Below, piece by piece: positions 6,834 to 15,460 of a stretch of DNA of 64,000 bases. The stretch is from positions 186,001 through 250,000 of the forward strand of contig NZ_LWLS01000094.1 of the NCBI RefSeq assembly GCF_001905095.1, written 5' to 3'. Source of the stretch: Micromonospora sp. CB01531. GTDB taxonomy: Bacteria > Actinomycetota > Actinomycetes > Mycobacteriales > Micromonosporaceae. The notes under the pieces are model-generated. The model made no database searches. It saw nothing but the letters and a program-made list of their open reading frames with translations, and had not been told where the DNA came from. A program made the translations under genes and the position numbers. Position 1 is the first letter of the stretch. Each line of letters starts with the position of its first letter.

Positions 6834-8797
6834 CAGTCGTCACCTCTCGCGTACGTGACCGTGCACTTGCAGTTGGCCCGCTCGTCGGTCTCCAGCGCCG
6901 GGTCGCCGGGGAAGCGGCCGCCGTTGCCGAAGACGTCGCCGATGTCGACGGTTTGGCCGTTGAGCACGGCGTGTGACGGCCGTGGGTTGCTCGACTTGAC
7001 CCGCCACGTCTTGGTGGTCAGCCCGCTGGCCTTGGCGGCGTCGTGGCCGCCGAAGTTGCGGGCCTCGGTGGCCACGCCGACCGCGTGCGCCGCGGCCCGG
7101 GTGACCCAGGCATCGAGGGCGGTGCGCAGCGCGTCCTTCCACGACCGGTCCGGGTCGCCGGCGGCGCCGGCGATCGCCGCGGCGGCGGCGTCGTAGCCGC
7201 CCTGCTCGACCTCGTGGGCGTGCGCGGCCGCGGCCTTCGCCAGCCACGCCGTCATTACGTCCTCGGACCAGCCCTCGGCGTCCGGGTTCCAGAGGCTCAG
7301 GACCTCCCATGCGCCGACCGCCGCGAGACGCAGCCCCCAGGACAGCACCAGCGCGGCGAGCTGCTCCTCGCGGTCGGCCTGATCGGCACCCCACAGCGTC
7401 CAGAGGTCCGGCGCGCCGTCGTCGGCCTTGGCGTCGAGCCGGGACAGCAGGGCGTCGGCCTGGCGCTGCGCGTACGTGGTGAGCGCGGCGGTCAGCGCCT
7501 CCAGCTCGCGGTCGTAGTCGGCCAGGTCGTCTGGCCGGGCCGCCTTGACGCCGCGGCGCCGGCGGCCGGCCTTCGGGGCGGTGTCCCGTGGTGAGGCCAG
7601 GCCTCCGATCAGGACGTTGAGCGGGGTGACCAGCTCGTCCCCGCCCTCGATGGCGGAGAGGTTGAGCCGGGCCCGGGCCTCGTTGCGCAGCATGTAGGGC
7701 GCGCCCACCGCCGACTGGAGGATCTGCGCCTGCTCCAGGAACGAGCCGCGCAGCTTCGCGTCGACGTGGGCCTCCACGTACAGCTGCGCGTCGCCGAAGT
7801 CGGGCACCAGCATCACGTTGGCGACCTGCTCCAGCGGCAGGATGTATGGGCCGAGGGAGATGTTCCACAGCGACTGACGGAAGGCGTCGAGGTTGCTGTA
7901 GTTGCCCTCGCGTGCGCCCACCAGCTCCGGGGCGATGTGGTACGCCGCGGCCACCTCGGCGTCGGTGAGCTTGCGGCCTTCCAGGTCTTCGGTGTCCTTC
8001 GGGGTGAAGGCGTCGACCTTGGTCGGCTTCATGCCGTCCTCGAGGACCGGCGTGCCGCCCTCACGGCCGCCGCCCCGGACGAACTTCCGCCAGGACGCCA
8101 CGAACCGGTCGCGGCCGCCGTTCTTGTTCCAGTCCGGCGCGCCAATAGGCCGCTCGATCACCAGCGGCACCCGGGCCCCGTTGGCCCAGACCTGCCGCCG
8201 GTAGGCCACGGCCTCCCGGCTCTCGGCCAGGATGTCCTTGAGCGTCTCCATCGGGCTCGTGCCGTTCGCGCCCCGGTTGGCGTAGCCGTAGTCGAAGAGG
8301 AAGTCCTCGACCGGGAACTCCTCGTACTCGCCCTGCTTGTTGCGGATCTTCACCGCGACCGGCCAGTCCAGCGCGTCGGCCTTGAGCCGGAAGCGCCGGG
8401 CGGGGATGCGGACGAGCTGCAGCCCGTCGTCGTCGGTGGGCACCTTGGCGACGCACCAGCGGTCGTAGAGCATCCAGTCGACGACGACCGAGTGCCAGAA
8501 CCGGTACGGCGACAGCCGCGGCCGCGGCGCCCGTAGCGCGGCCGCCAGGGCGTGGTCGGTGACCCGCCGGCGGTCGGTGTCGGACTCACGCCGGTACAGG
8601 TGGAACGGCACGCTGGCGACGTTGCGGGCGATGAAGTCGACGACCTTGCGTACGGACGGCTGGGTCTTCCAGACGTTGTACGAGCCGACGTCCGGGCTGA
8701 CCGCCTCGAGGAGCGGCACGCCCGGGTCGACGACCTCGATCCCCGGCCGGGACGCGAGGTGCTCGCCCAGCTCGTTGAGGGTGGCGAACGCGACCAT
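6833..8797 (-). CDS. Portal protein fused to a MuF-like minor head domain
   Basis: This 654-residue protein is longer than usual HK97 portals (about 400-450). Residues 1 to about 400 show portal features: WKTQPSVRKVVDFIARNVAS, the TYxxW-like region with DWMLYDRWCVAK, and ELVGAREGNYSNLDAFRQS. From about residue 420 a second helical region follows, ending in SNPRPSHAVLNGQTV and a Cys-x-Cys element (ANCKCTVTYA), the signature of the SPP1 gp7/MuF minor head family. No separate MuF gene is found nearby. The fusion would place MuF on every portal subunit. Confidence 0.88.
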   Translation of the reverse strand: MVAFATLNELGEHLASRPGIEVVDPGVPLLEAVSPDVGSYNVWKTQPSVRKVVDFIARNVASVPFHLYRRESDTDRRRVTDHALAAALRAPRPRLSPYRFWHSVVVDWMLYDRWCVAKVPTDDDGLQLVRIPARRFRLKADALDWPVAVKIRNKQGEYEEFPVEDFLFDYGYANRGANGTSPMETLKDILAESREAVAYRRQVWANGARVPLVIERPIGAPDWNKNGGRDRFVASWRKFVRGGGREGGTPVLEDGMKPTKVDAFTPKDTEDLEGRKLTDAEVAAAYHIAPELVGAREGNYSNLDAFRQSLWNISLGPYILPLEQVANVMLVPDFGDAQLYVEAHVDAKLRGSFLEQAQILQSAVGAPYMLRNEARARLNLSAIEGGDELVTPLNVLIGGLASPRDTAPKAGRRRRGVKAARPDDLADYDRELEALTAALTTYAQRQADALLSRLDAKADDGAPDLWTLWGADQADREEQLAALVLSWGLRLAAVGAWEVLSLWNPDAEGWSEDVMTAWLAKAAAAHAHEVEQGGYDAAAAAIAGAAGDPDRSWKDALRTALDAWVTRAAAHAVGVATEARNFGGHDAAKASGLTTKTWRVKSSNPRPSHAVLNGQTVDIGDVFGNGGRFPGDPALETDERANCKCTVTYARGDD

Positions 8798-9006
8798 CAG
8801 GGCAGCACCTGAACCCAGCGCACGTGCGCGCCCTCGATGAGCAGCCGGCCGGAAAGCGGGGTGCGGCCGCCGTCATCGGCGACGAGCGCCGCGTCGACCA
8901 GCTCCAGCCGGCCGGACGGCGCGGCCGCCAGCTCGCCGGCGAAGGTGACGTCGCCGCTGGTGACGAGGACCTTGCTGCCGACGAGCCGGCGGTACGACGA
9001 CGCCAC
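8797..9006 (-). CDS. Small phage protein between portal and terminase, unknown
   Basis: A 69-residue, beta-rich protein (MASSYRRLVGSKVLVTSGDV, then GRLLIEGAHVRWVQVLP) whose strand pattern resembles a small SH3/Sm-like barrel. Short proteins at this place occur in many actinophages and are without known function. Its stop overlaps the portal start. The fold suggestion is inference only. Confidence 0.65.
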   Translation of the reverse strand: MASSYRRLVGSKVLVTSGDVTFAGELAAAPSGRLELVDAALVADDGGRTPLSGRLLIEGAHVRWVQVLP

Positions 9007-9016
9007 AGGGGCCTCC

Positions 9017-10789
9017 TCAGATCACGACGAGCTCTGCGTCCTCGTCGGCGTACGCGGACCGGGCCTCCACGGGGCGGCCCATCGCTTCGGACATGGCGGT
9101 GACCAGCGCCGACGCGGCGTCGATCTTCTCGGCGGACCGGGCCTTGTCCGGCTTGACGTTCCCGGACGGGTCGGTGAACACCGACAGGTTGTCGATCTGC
9201 CAGCGGACGGCCTCGTTGCCGCCGTGACGCAGCAGCGGGCGTTCCTCGGTGCCGGCCAGGAGTAGCCGCTGGACCTCCTTGAGTGGAGGCGACAGCGTCT
9301 GCAGGCCCTGCCTCACCTTGACCAGCGGGGCCTCGGCCTGGGCGAGGTTGTTGGTCAGCGGGACCGCGTTCCAGGGGTCGAAGCCGAGCGACCGGACGTC
9401 GAACGTCTCCAGGTCGGCCTCGATCTGCGCCTGGACGAAGTCGTAGTCGGCCACGTTGCCCGGCGTGACGCGCAGCAGGCCCGCCTTGACCCACCTGGAG
9501 GCCGCCTTGGCCGTCCGCTTGTCGAGGGCCTCCACGTTCGCCTCGGGCGTCCACAGCCGCCACAGGGCGTCGTAGCCGCCCTCGTCGTCGGGGAACAGCC
9601 AGCACAGCGCGATCAGGTCGGACGTGGAGGCCAGGTCGAGGCCGCCGTACGCTTCCCGGCCGGCCAGGGCCTGCTCGTCGACGACGCCGGCGTTGCGGTC
9701 CCAGCTGGCCAGCGTGAGGTACTTGGTCTCCTGCTTGGTCCGCACGCCGAGGTGCAGCCGCAGGTACGCCGCCAGCTCGGCCGGGCTGTTCTTCGCCGCG
9801 GTGGCCTTCGACCGCAGGTAGGCGCGGGTCGGGCTGATTCCGTACCCGGGGTTCGCCTTGCGCTGGGTCTCCTCAGCGAAGGGGTCGTCCTCGGGATCGG
9901 CGCACCACACGACGCCGTACGTCGTCTCGTCGACGAGCACGCCTGAGGCGAGCTGCTCGACCAGGCGCCGCTTGCGGTCGTAGACCGTCTCCCGCCGGCC
10001 GGAGTCAGCCGTGGTGATGATGACGATCAGCGGCTGGGTCCGGGAGCCGGTCCCGGTCTCGATCGCCTCCAGCAGGTCCGGGGTCTTGTGGACGTGCAGC
10101 TCGTCGACGACGCCGCAGTGGATGTTCGCGCCGTGCTGCGCGTCGGCCGCCGAGGAGACGACCTCGATCGTCGAGCCGGATGGCTTGTGGATGACCTTCT
10201 TGGCCAGCGCCTTCACGAACCGAGCGAGCGCCCGGCTCTTCTGCGCCAGGGTCTTGATCGGGTTGAAGACGAAGCCGGCCTGCCGCTCGCTGGTGGCCGC
10301 GGTGACGACCTGGGCGCCTTGCTCGCCGTCCGCGCACGCCATGTAGATGGCGATGCCGCCGCACAGGGTGCTCTTGCCGTTCTTGCGGGGCACGTCGACG
10401 TACAGCGTCCGCACGATCCGGACGTACGCCTCGCTGTCCTCGTCCCAACGCACCCAGCCGAACACCGGGGCGAGGATGTAGGCGACCTGCCAGGGGTCCG
10501 GGATCAGCGGCTGACCGGCCAGCCGGCCCTGCGTGTGGCGCAGCTGGCGGAACGCGGCCAGGACCTGGTCGACGCGGTCCGGATCGAAGGCGGCGCCCTC
10601 GACGTCGCGCGGCTCCGGCGTCTTCCACCGCGGCGGGCAGTCCGGCAGCGCGATGCCGCGGCTGACGAGGTACCAGGCGACCTCGGGGGAGAGCTTGAGC
10701 CGCTCCAGCTCCTCCGCCGGCGGCAGGAACGCGGTGGGGACCTCGTCAGCCGGCGCGGCTGCTGCCGCCGAAGGGGTTCTCCTCGCCAT
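9017..10789 (-). CDS. Terminase large subunit
   Basis: This 590-residue DNA-packaging motor has an N-terminal ATPase and a C-terminal nuclease. Walker A is PRKNGKST (residues 134-141), Walker B HCGVVDE (224-230), and the coupling motif IVIITTADSGR follows near residue 256. The nuclease domain begins with YGGLDLAST (first metal Asp about 385), with further acidic positions in SLGFDPWNA and near the C-terminus (SAEKIDAASALVTA). It overlaps the small subunit gene by 44 bp. The adjacent HNH gene suggests cos-type packaging. Confidence 0.95.
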   Translation of the reverse strand: MARRTPSAAAAAPADEVPTAFLPPAEELERLKLSPEVAWYLVSRGIALPDCPPRWKTPEPRDVEGAAFDPDRVDQVLAAFRQLRHTQGRLAGQPLIPDPWQVAYILAPVFGWVRWDEDSEAYVRIVRTLYVDVPRKNGKSTLCGGIAIYMACADGEQGAQVVTAATSERQAGFVFNPIKTLAQKSRALARFVKALAKKVIHKPSGSTIEVVSSAADAQHGANIHCGVVDELHVHKTPDLLEAIETGTGSRTQPLIVIITTADSGRRETVYDRKRRLVEQLASGVLVDETTYGVVWCADPEDDPFAEETQRKANPGYGISPTRAYLRSKATAAKNSPAELAAYLRLHLGVRTKQETKYLTLASWDRNAGVVDEQALAGREAYGGLDLASTSDLIALCWLFPDDEGGYDALWRLWTPEANVEALDKRTAKAASRWVKAGLLRVTPGNVADYDFVQAQIEADLETFDVRSLGFDPWNAVPLTNNLAQAEAPLVKVRQGLQTLSPPLKEVQRLLLAGTEERPLLRHGGNEAVRWQIDNLSVFTDPSGNVKPDKARSAEKIDAASALVTAMSEAMGRPVEARSAYADEDAELVVI

Positions 10790-11243
10790 CCTCGCCGTCG
10801 CCCTTCACCAGCCCACCCTCGGCAGACGGGGACAGCCCGAAGTGCGTCGCGAACGCCCGCAACTCCTTGCCGGCCGAGCGCGCGATGACGACGTTCGGGT
10901 TGGCCTGGAGCCGCTTCGACTCGGTGCCGTCCTTCCGTACGCTGACGACCTCGACCAGGAGGCCCTGCAGCTGCACCTCGCGGGACGCCCAGACGTACGT
11001 CGCCCAGGTCTCGCAGTAGGCCGAGAGCATCGCCCGGTCGATCTTCTTGAGCAGGCCCATCCGGTCCAGGTCCGGCACGACCCGCCGCCACTCCGCGGCC
11101 GCCTCCTTCGACAGCCACGTCGGCGGGTTCGGTGCCTTCCGCTCGAACGCCGGCGGCTCCGCGACCTTGCGGCCGCCCGAGTCCGTACCGTTGCCCCGGC
11201 CCTTGAGCAGCCGCAGCGCGGGCGGCTCAGGCGTACGCGCCAT
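10746..11243 (-). CDS. Terminase small subunit, P27 family
   Basis: A 165-residue protein with the P27 pattern: RLLKGRGNGT near the start, the PPTWLSKEAAAEWRRVVPDL segment, the LLKKIDRAMLSAYCETWATYV helices, and the C-terminal AGKELRAFATHFGLSPS motif. It recognises the packaging site and loads the large subunit. It overlaps both neighbours, so the packaging genes are likely co-translated. Confidence 0.92.
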   Translation of the reverse strand: MARTPEPPALRLLKGRGNGTDSGGRKVAEPPAFERKAPNPPTWLSKEAAAEWRRVVPDLDRMGLLKKIDRAMLSAYCETWATYVWASREVQLQGLLVEVVSVRKDGTESKRLQANPNVVIARSAGKELRAFATHFGLSPSAEGGLVKGDGEDGEENPFGGSSRAG

Positions 11244-11565
11244 GGGTCTCCTCCAGCTCGGGCTCGACGCCGCTGTCGTCGATCACGCAGGCGTCGTCCT
11301 CGAACGACCACCGGGTGCCCGGCAGGCCGCAGACGCCGGTGAACTCGTGCTCGTCGACGAACCGGCCGGCGAGCCGGGCGATCTCCACGTGGTCGACGCA
11401 GGCCGCGAGCGTCACCGGGCCGTACTGCGCGGAGTCGGCGAGCACGTGCCACCGCGCCGGCGCCTCGCAGAGCGGGTCCGCCGGCGTGTCCGAGTAGCCG
11501 CAGACCGCGCGGTACTCGTCGCTGGCCGGGCCGACTCGCGGCCCGAACGCACCCGGTTCCGCCAC
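11227..11565 (-). CDS. Cys-containing small phage protein, unknown
   Basis: A 112-residue protein starting at GTG 11565, chosen because GGGAGG lies 5 nt before it, whereas upstream in-frame starts lack such a site. It has Cys and His spread as in a small metal-binding domain (YRAVCGYSDTPADPLCEAPARWHV, then ACVDHVEIA, TGVCGLPGTRW). Its stop overlaps the small terminase start. No family is recognised; a Zn-binding phage protein is inferred. Confidence 0.6.
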   Translation of the reverse strand: MAEPGAFGPRVGPASDEYRAVCGYSDTPADPLCEAPARWHVLADSAQYGPVTLAACVDHVEIARLAGRFVDEHEFTGVCGLPGTRWSFEDDACVIDDSGVEPELEETHGAYA

Positions 11566-11721
11566 GTCAACCTCCCAGAACGATTTCACAAGCACCGTCC
11601 TAAATGGACATGTAATCGATGCCCGGCAATGTGCGTTCACGGACACGGGGGTGCCCCAGGAAATTTCATTCTGAGATTTGGAGAGCTTCACTACCGTCGA
11701 CGGTGCCCCCGGCCTCCGCCG

Positions 11722-12099
11722 TCATGATCTCGACTCCCCTACCCCCGCGCGTGCCCGCTGAGCTGCGCGGATGCGCTCGGCTCTGCTCTTCTCCTCGTGG
11801 CATGGCGTCGCGCAGATCGCGCCAAGGTTGTCCTCGTCGCGAGGCGATCCGCCCTCGGATACAGGTATCTTGTGATCGACCTGTGTCGCTTCCTGCTTGC
11901 CGCAGACGTAGCACCTGCGCTCGTCCCGTCTCAGGATCCGCTGGGCCAGCGTGTCCCACTCGCTGCGGCTCATGCCGTACCGCTGCTCGAAGGGAACCCG
12001 CCCGTCCCAGGCCGGCCGCTCGTGCGTGCCGCACCGGCCGCGGTCGACCAGCGTCCGGCAGCCAGGCTCAGCGCATCGGCTCTTCGGTGCGGTCGGCAC
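11722..12099 (-). CDS. HNH endonuclease (packaging-associated)
   Basis: A 125-residue nuclease. GTG 12099 is preceded by AGGAGG at 7 nt; the open frame upstream is Pro-rich and unlikely coding. The HNH core is clear: CYVCGKQEATQVDHKIPVSEGG, then DNLGAICATPCHEEKS, giving the beta-beta-alpha metal fold with the general base in DH. An upstream pair of Cys (CAEPGCRTLV and CGTH) adds a zinc knuckle. Such HNH proteins beside terminase stimulate terminase cutting in cos phages (HK97 gp74-type), which is the likely role. Confidence 0.85.
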   Translation of the reverse strand: MPTAPKSRCAEPGCRTLVDRGRCGTHERPAWDGRVPFEQRYGMSRSEWDTLAQRILRRDERRCYVCGKQEATQVDHKIPVSEGGSPRDEDNLGAICATPCHEEKSRAERIRAAQRARAGVGESRS

Positions 12100-12150
12100 C
12101 GGGCCACCTCCTGGCCAGGGGAGGGGTATCACCCCCGGGGGGGGGTACGA

Positions 12151-12182
12151 CGGAGGCCCCGACCTGGTGGTCGGGGCCTCCG
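12151..12182. terminator. Rho-independent type hairpin between methyltransferase and HNH genes
   Basis: A perfect 14-bp stem (12151-12164 with 12169-12182) with a 4-nt loop TGGT and core GGAGGCCCCGACC. It lies between the methyltransferase stop and the packaging HNH start, so it probably separates early from late leftward transcripts. There is no T-tract, as is common for actinobacterial terminators. Confidence 0.75.
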
Positions 12183-12280
12183 GCCGGGAGCCTATCCCCG
12201 GCACCGGCAATGGGTAGTTGTCGTGGACGCACTGGTCCTACTGGCAGGTGAGCGTACGCCCTGCTCACCGGGTGATCAAG

Positions 12281-13126
12281 TCATGCCGTGGCGGGAGTGT
12301 CCTGCCTGGCCTGACGGTCGATCTGGACGCGGCTGTCGAGGACCTGGGCGATGCTCGAGCCGGCCGTAGCGTCCAGTTCGACGTGCCCAGGGGCTGCGTC
12401 CCTCAGCCGCTGGGCGGCGACCTGCTGGTAGTGCTCGGACAGCTCGACGCCCACGAACCGGCGGCCGGTCTGCAGCGCCGCCACCCCGGTCGACCCGGAG
12501 CCGGCGAACGGGTCCAGCACGGTGCCGCCGGGCACGCACACCTGAGCCAGCTCGGCCAGCAGCGAGACGGGCTTCTCGGTGATGTGCTGCCGGTTGCGGC
12601 CCCGGGGCTGGCTGGCCGAGTACAGGCCGGGCAGGTACACCGGGTTGCGGGTGGCGTCGATCGGCCCGTTCGATCCCCAGAGCAGGTACTCGCACTCGGC
12701 CTTGAAGCCGCCCTGGCGGGGCCGGCTGATCGGCTTGTGCCACGGCACGATCCCGCGCCACAGCCACCCGCCGGCCTGCAGCGCGTCGGACGTCGCGGGT
12801 AACTGCCGCCAGTCGGTGAACACCAGCAGGCTGGCGCCGGGCCGGGCCGCCCGGAGGCAATGCGCCAGGACCAGGGCCAGCCAGGCCACGTACGAGCGCT
12901 GGTCGCGGTTATCGCCGGTGAAGTCGGCCAGCTGGTGGACGGCGTCACCGGAGACGTACTTGTCCCGGGCGGACTGCTTGGTGCGGTCGGACTGGGTGCG
13001 GCCGCCGCTGTTGTACGGCGGGTCGGTGAGGACCAGGTCGACGCTGCCAGCCGGGAGGGTGGGCAGCACGACCAGGGCGTCGCCGGCGTGCAGGGTTGAT
13101 CGGTCGTCGGTGTGAAGGATGGTCAT
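12281..13126 (-). CDS. DNA methyltransferase (N6-adenine or N4-cytosine), orphan
   Basis: A 281-residue enzyme starting at ATG 13126; the 53 codons upstream are open but look non-coding. The catalytic motif DPPY is at residues 35-38 and the AdoMet motif DPFAGSGSTG at 205-214, so motif IV precedes motif I, the beta-class order. No cognate restriction enzyme is present. In phages such enzymes protect phage DNA against host restriction or mark packaging sites. Residues between the motifs (WRGIVPWHKP, KAECEYLLWGSNG) fit the usual target-recognition region. Confidence 0.9.
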   Translation of the reverse strand: MTILHTDDRSTLHAGDALVVLPTLPAGSVDLVLTDPPYNSGGRTQSDRTKQSARDKYVSGDAVHQLADFTGDNRDQRSYVAWLALVLAHCLRAARPGASLLVFTDWRQLPATSDALQAGGWLWRGIVPWHKPISRPRQGGFKAECEYLLWGSNGPIDATRNPVYLPGLYSASQPRGRNRQHITEKPVSLLAELAQVCVPGGTVLDPFAGSGSTGVAALQTGRRFVGVELSEHYQQVAAQRLRDAAPGHVELDATAGSSIAQVLDSRVQIDRQARQDTPATA

Positions 13127-13193
13127 ATCTGGCGTCCCCCGTTGCACAGATGGATGGTCTGTCGCGCCAGCGTGCGACACGGACGTCCCGGCG

Positions 13194-14294
13194 TCAGCCG
13201 CCGGCGGCGGGGCCCGGGACGGAAGAAGTGGGCGCACTGGTCCCACTGGCATCCGAGCGTACGCCCTGGTCAGGCTCGTGATCAACGGCAGCGGCCTGCC
13301 GCTCGCGCTCGGCCCTGGCGGCGGCTCTGCGGGCCCGGTCTTCCTCGTCTCGCCGGCGCTGCTCGGCCAGCTCGTCGAGGAGGTTCAGCACGTCGCCGAA
13401 CCGGTAAAGCGGCCTGAGCCACTGGTCCCAGGCCAGCTCCTGCGGGCCCTCGACCTCGTCGTCCAGCGCGACGGTGGCCTGCCGCAGCCGGCCGCGCTGC
13501 GCCAGGGCTCGCAGCTGCCCGGGCGTGCACGTCCGACCGAGCCGTGCCGCCGCGGTGGCCAGCTGCGACGCGGTGCCTCGGACATCGCGGGCCTCGTCGA
13601 GCAGCCACCGCACGCGGGGCCCGGTCTGGTGGGTGGTCTGGCAGCCCGGGCACCGGACCCAGGTGACGCCGGGCCAGGCGTACAGGTCGGTGGTGCACCG
13701 CTGCTCCGGGTCGCCGTCGATCGGCGCGAGGCAGGTGCCCGCGTACCACCGGTCGGCGGGATTCTCGACCAGCCGCTTGACCGCGTGCGCGGCGCCGAGC
13801 AGCTCCTCGGCGGCGTCGGTGGCGTCGGGCTGGCGGCGCAGCCAGTGCAGGTGCTCGACGACGAACCGGGCCGCGGCCGCCACCGGGTGCTCGGCGCGTC
13901 GGTCGCGGATCTCGTCGCACGACTGGTGGCCACACCGGCCGGGCAGGGCGGTCCAGCCGGGGCCGGCGCAGAGCGGTCCGACCGTGCGGGGCCGGCGGCG
14001 GGGCAGGGGTACGCCGCGGGCGGTGGCGATGTGGTCCATCCAGGTGACGACGACGTGCGCGGCCGCCCAGGCCGCGTTCGACGCCTTGAGGTCGACGGGG
14101 ATGGGGGGCTCGGTCGAGCGTGGGCCGTCGCGGTCGCCGTAGCGGGCCTGCCGGGCGATGTTGACCGCGGGCTCGCCGGCGAGGTCCGCCATCTCCTGGA
14201 GGGCCTGGCCGACGGGCCGGTAGCACTTCGGGCAGACGTAGCCGCCGGTCGGGTCCGGCCGGCCACACCAGGCGCAGTCGTGGAAGGAGGTCAC
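13194..14294 (-). CDS. Zinc-ribbon and helix-turn-helix phage protein
   Basis: A 366-residue protein. It opens with a CxxC pair (CAWCGRPDPTGGYVCPKCYR), a zinc ribbon, then a helical middle with more Cys/His (GRCGHQSCDEIRD), and a second ribbon (RCTTDLYAWPGVTWVRCPGC). Residues about 250-285 (TASQLATAAARLGRTCTPGQLRALAQRGRL) read as a winged or MerR-like helix-turn-helix. The end is a Glu/Arg/Ala helix and a Pro/Ser tail. DNA binding in replication or gene control is likely; no specific family is named. Confidence 0.7.
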   Translation of the reverse strand: MTSFHDCAWCGRPDPTGGYVCPKCYRPVGQALQEMADLAGEPAVNIARQARYGDRDGPRSTEPPIPVDLKASNAAWAAAHVVVTWMDHIATARGVPLPRRRPRTVGPLCAGPGWTALPGRCGHQSCDEIRDRRAEHPVAAAARFVVEHLHWLRRQPDATDAAEELLGAAHAVKRLVENPADRWYAGTCLAPIDGDPEQRCTTDLYAWPGVTWVRCPGCQTTHQTGPRVRWLLDEARDVRGTASQLATAAARLGRTCTPGQLRALAQRGRLRQATVALDDEVEGPQELAWDQWLRPLYRFGDVLNLLDELAEQRRRDEEDRARRAAARAERERQAAAVDHEPDQGVRSDASGTSAPTSSVPGPAAGG

Positions 14295-15361
14295 CGGTTC
14301 TCCTCTTCGGGGGCGGGCGGGGTGGCGGGGACGGAGCCGGGGGGCCAGACGTAGTCGGGTGGTGAGGTTGCGGAGCTGGGCGGCCGGGAGCGCCGGTGGT
14401 AGATGTCCGGGGAGTCCGGGGGCCTGGCGGGTTGGGTGGGGCGGCGGGTCGGATCAGGGCGATCGGGGCGGTGCCCGACCCGACCCTCCCCGGCACCCCC
14501 CTCGACCGTCGCGGACCGCTGTTCGTGCTGGTGACCGCCGTTCTGCGGATACACCTCACCCATGGTGTTGTCGTTCGGATCGGCGATCCGGTCGGTTGTT
14601 CGATCAGTGATCGGATCAGTGATCGGATCAGCGTTTGATCGGTGTTCCGTCGCTGTTCCGTCGGTGATCGGCGGGTGGTCGGGGAGGTCGTTGAGGACCT
14701 GGTCGCGGCTGGCCCAGGCGGCCCGCTCGGGGGCGGTGGGTTCGGGCAGGAGGACCATGTCGGCCTCGTAGGGGGTGCGGTGGCCCTTGTGCTCGTTGCA
14801 GCGGGCGCAGCAGACGACGAGGTTGGCGCCGTCCTCGCCGGCGGGCAGGTCCGGGTCGACGTGGTCGAAGGTGAGCACCTTCCGGCGGTCCCGGGCCCGG
14901 CCGGCCTTGGCCGACAGCGGCCCGGAGCGGCAGTAGCGGCAGGCGCCGCCGTCACGGGCGTAGACCATGGCCTTGAGCGGCGCGGATCGCAGGTCGGCTT
15001 TCTGGGCGCGGTTGCGCTCGTACTCGGCTCGGGAGGGGTTGCGGCGCAGGAAGTTGTGGATCCGGTAGGCGTAGCCCTCGATCCAGGCGTCGCCGAGGCA
15101 CCGGCATTCGTCGCCGGGGCGGTGTAGCAGCGGCTGTTCGTCGAGGACCGGCGTGCACAGCAGCTCCAGGTAGCGGCGCCGGCGGGCGTAGCGGATGGCG
15201 GTCTGCTCGGTGAGGTAGCCGTCCTTCTTGATGTGGCTGGCCTTGGCCTTGAGGCGGCAGTAGGCGGCCTGGAGGTGGTCAACGAGGTTGGCGTCGCCGC
15301 CGGCGAGGACGTCCCACACGGCCTCGTCCGCGAAGGTGTCGCTTTCCAACCAGTAGGGCAT
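14291..15361 (-). CDS. HNH endonuclease with repeat-containing tail
   Basis: A 356-residue protein. Residues about 1-110 are helical, then an HNH domain: CRYC, FDHVDPDLPAGEDG, NLVVCCARCNEHKG (about residues 140-195). The C-terminal 120 residues are low complexity and contain a short repeat (ITDPITDRTTDRIADP) encoded by 12-bp DNA repeats. Its stop overlaps the start of the zinc-ribbon gene. It may be a homing-type or replication-linked nuclease; the role is not clear. This is a second HNH protein in the prophage, distinct from the packaging one. Confidence 0.78.
   Translation of the reverse strand: MPYWLESDTFADEAVWDVLAGGDANLVDHLQAAYCRLKAKASHIKKDGYLTEQTAIRYARRRRYLELLCTPVLDEQPLLHRPGDECRCLGDAWIEGYAYRIHNFLRRNPSRAEYERNRAQKADLRSAPLKAMVYARDGGACRYCRSGPLSAKAGRARDRRKVLTFDHVDPDLPAGEDGANLVVCCARCNEHKGHRTPYEADMVLLPEPTAPERAAWASRDQVLNDLPDHPPITDGTATEHRSNADPITDPITDRTTDRIADPNDNTMGEVYPQNGGHQHEQRSATVEGGAGEGRVGHRPDRPDPTRRPTQPARPPDSPDIYHRRSRPPSSATSPPDYVWPPGSVPATPPAPEEENR
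14602..14640. repeat. 12-bp direct repeats GATCAGTGATCG
   Basis: Two exact adjacent copies (14602-14613, 14614-14625) and a partial third lie inside the tail region of the HNH gene, among further GATC-containing words. They encode the ITD repeats of the protein. They may be simple slippage products or binding sites. Confidence 0.7.
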
Positions 15362-15414
15362 ACGGTCCGCCTAAAGATCAACTTTGTTCGATGGGTGTTC
15401 TAAAACGCGATCGA

Positions 15415-15442
15415 CGCGGCCACCCGTCGAGGGATGGCCGCG
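15415..15442 (-). terminator. Hairpin after the coiled-coil protein gene
   Basis: Arms CGCGGCCA (15415-15422) and TGGCCGCG (15435-15442) with inner CCC/GGG pairing form a stem of 8 to 11 bp, followed on the minus strand by GTTTTAG. It lies in the 99-bp gap between two leftward genes. The AT-rich remainder (15372-15406) may hold a promoter for the HNH gene. Confidence 0.5.
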
Positions 15443-15460
15443 CCGCGGTTGGCGGATCGG

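Noticed and set aside
12281..13126. A full restriction-modification system
   Set aside because: No restriction endonuclease neighbours the methyltransferase; the nearby HNH proteins fit packaging or other phage roles.
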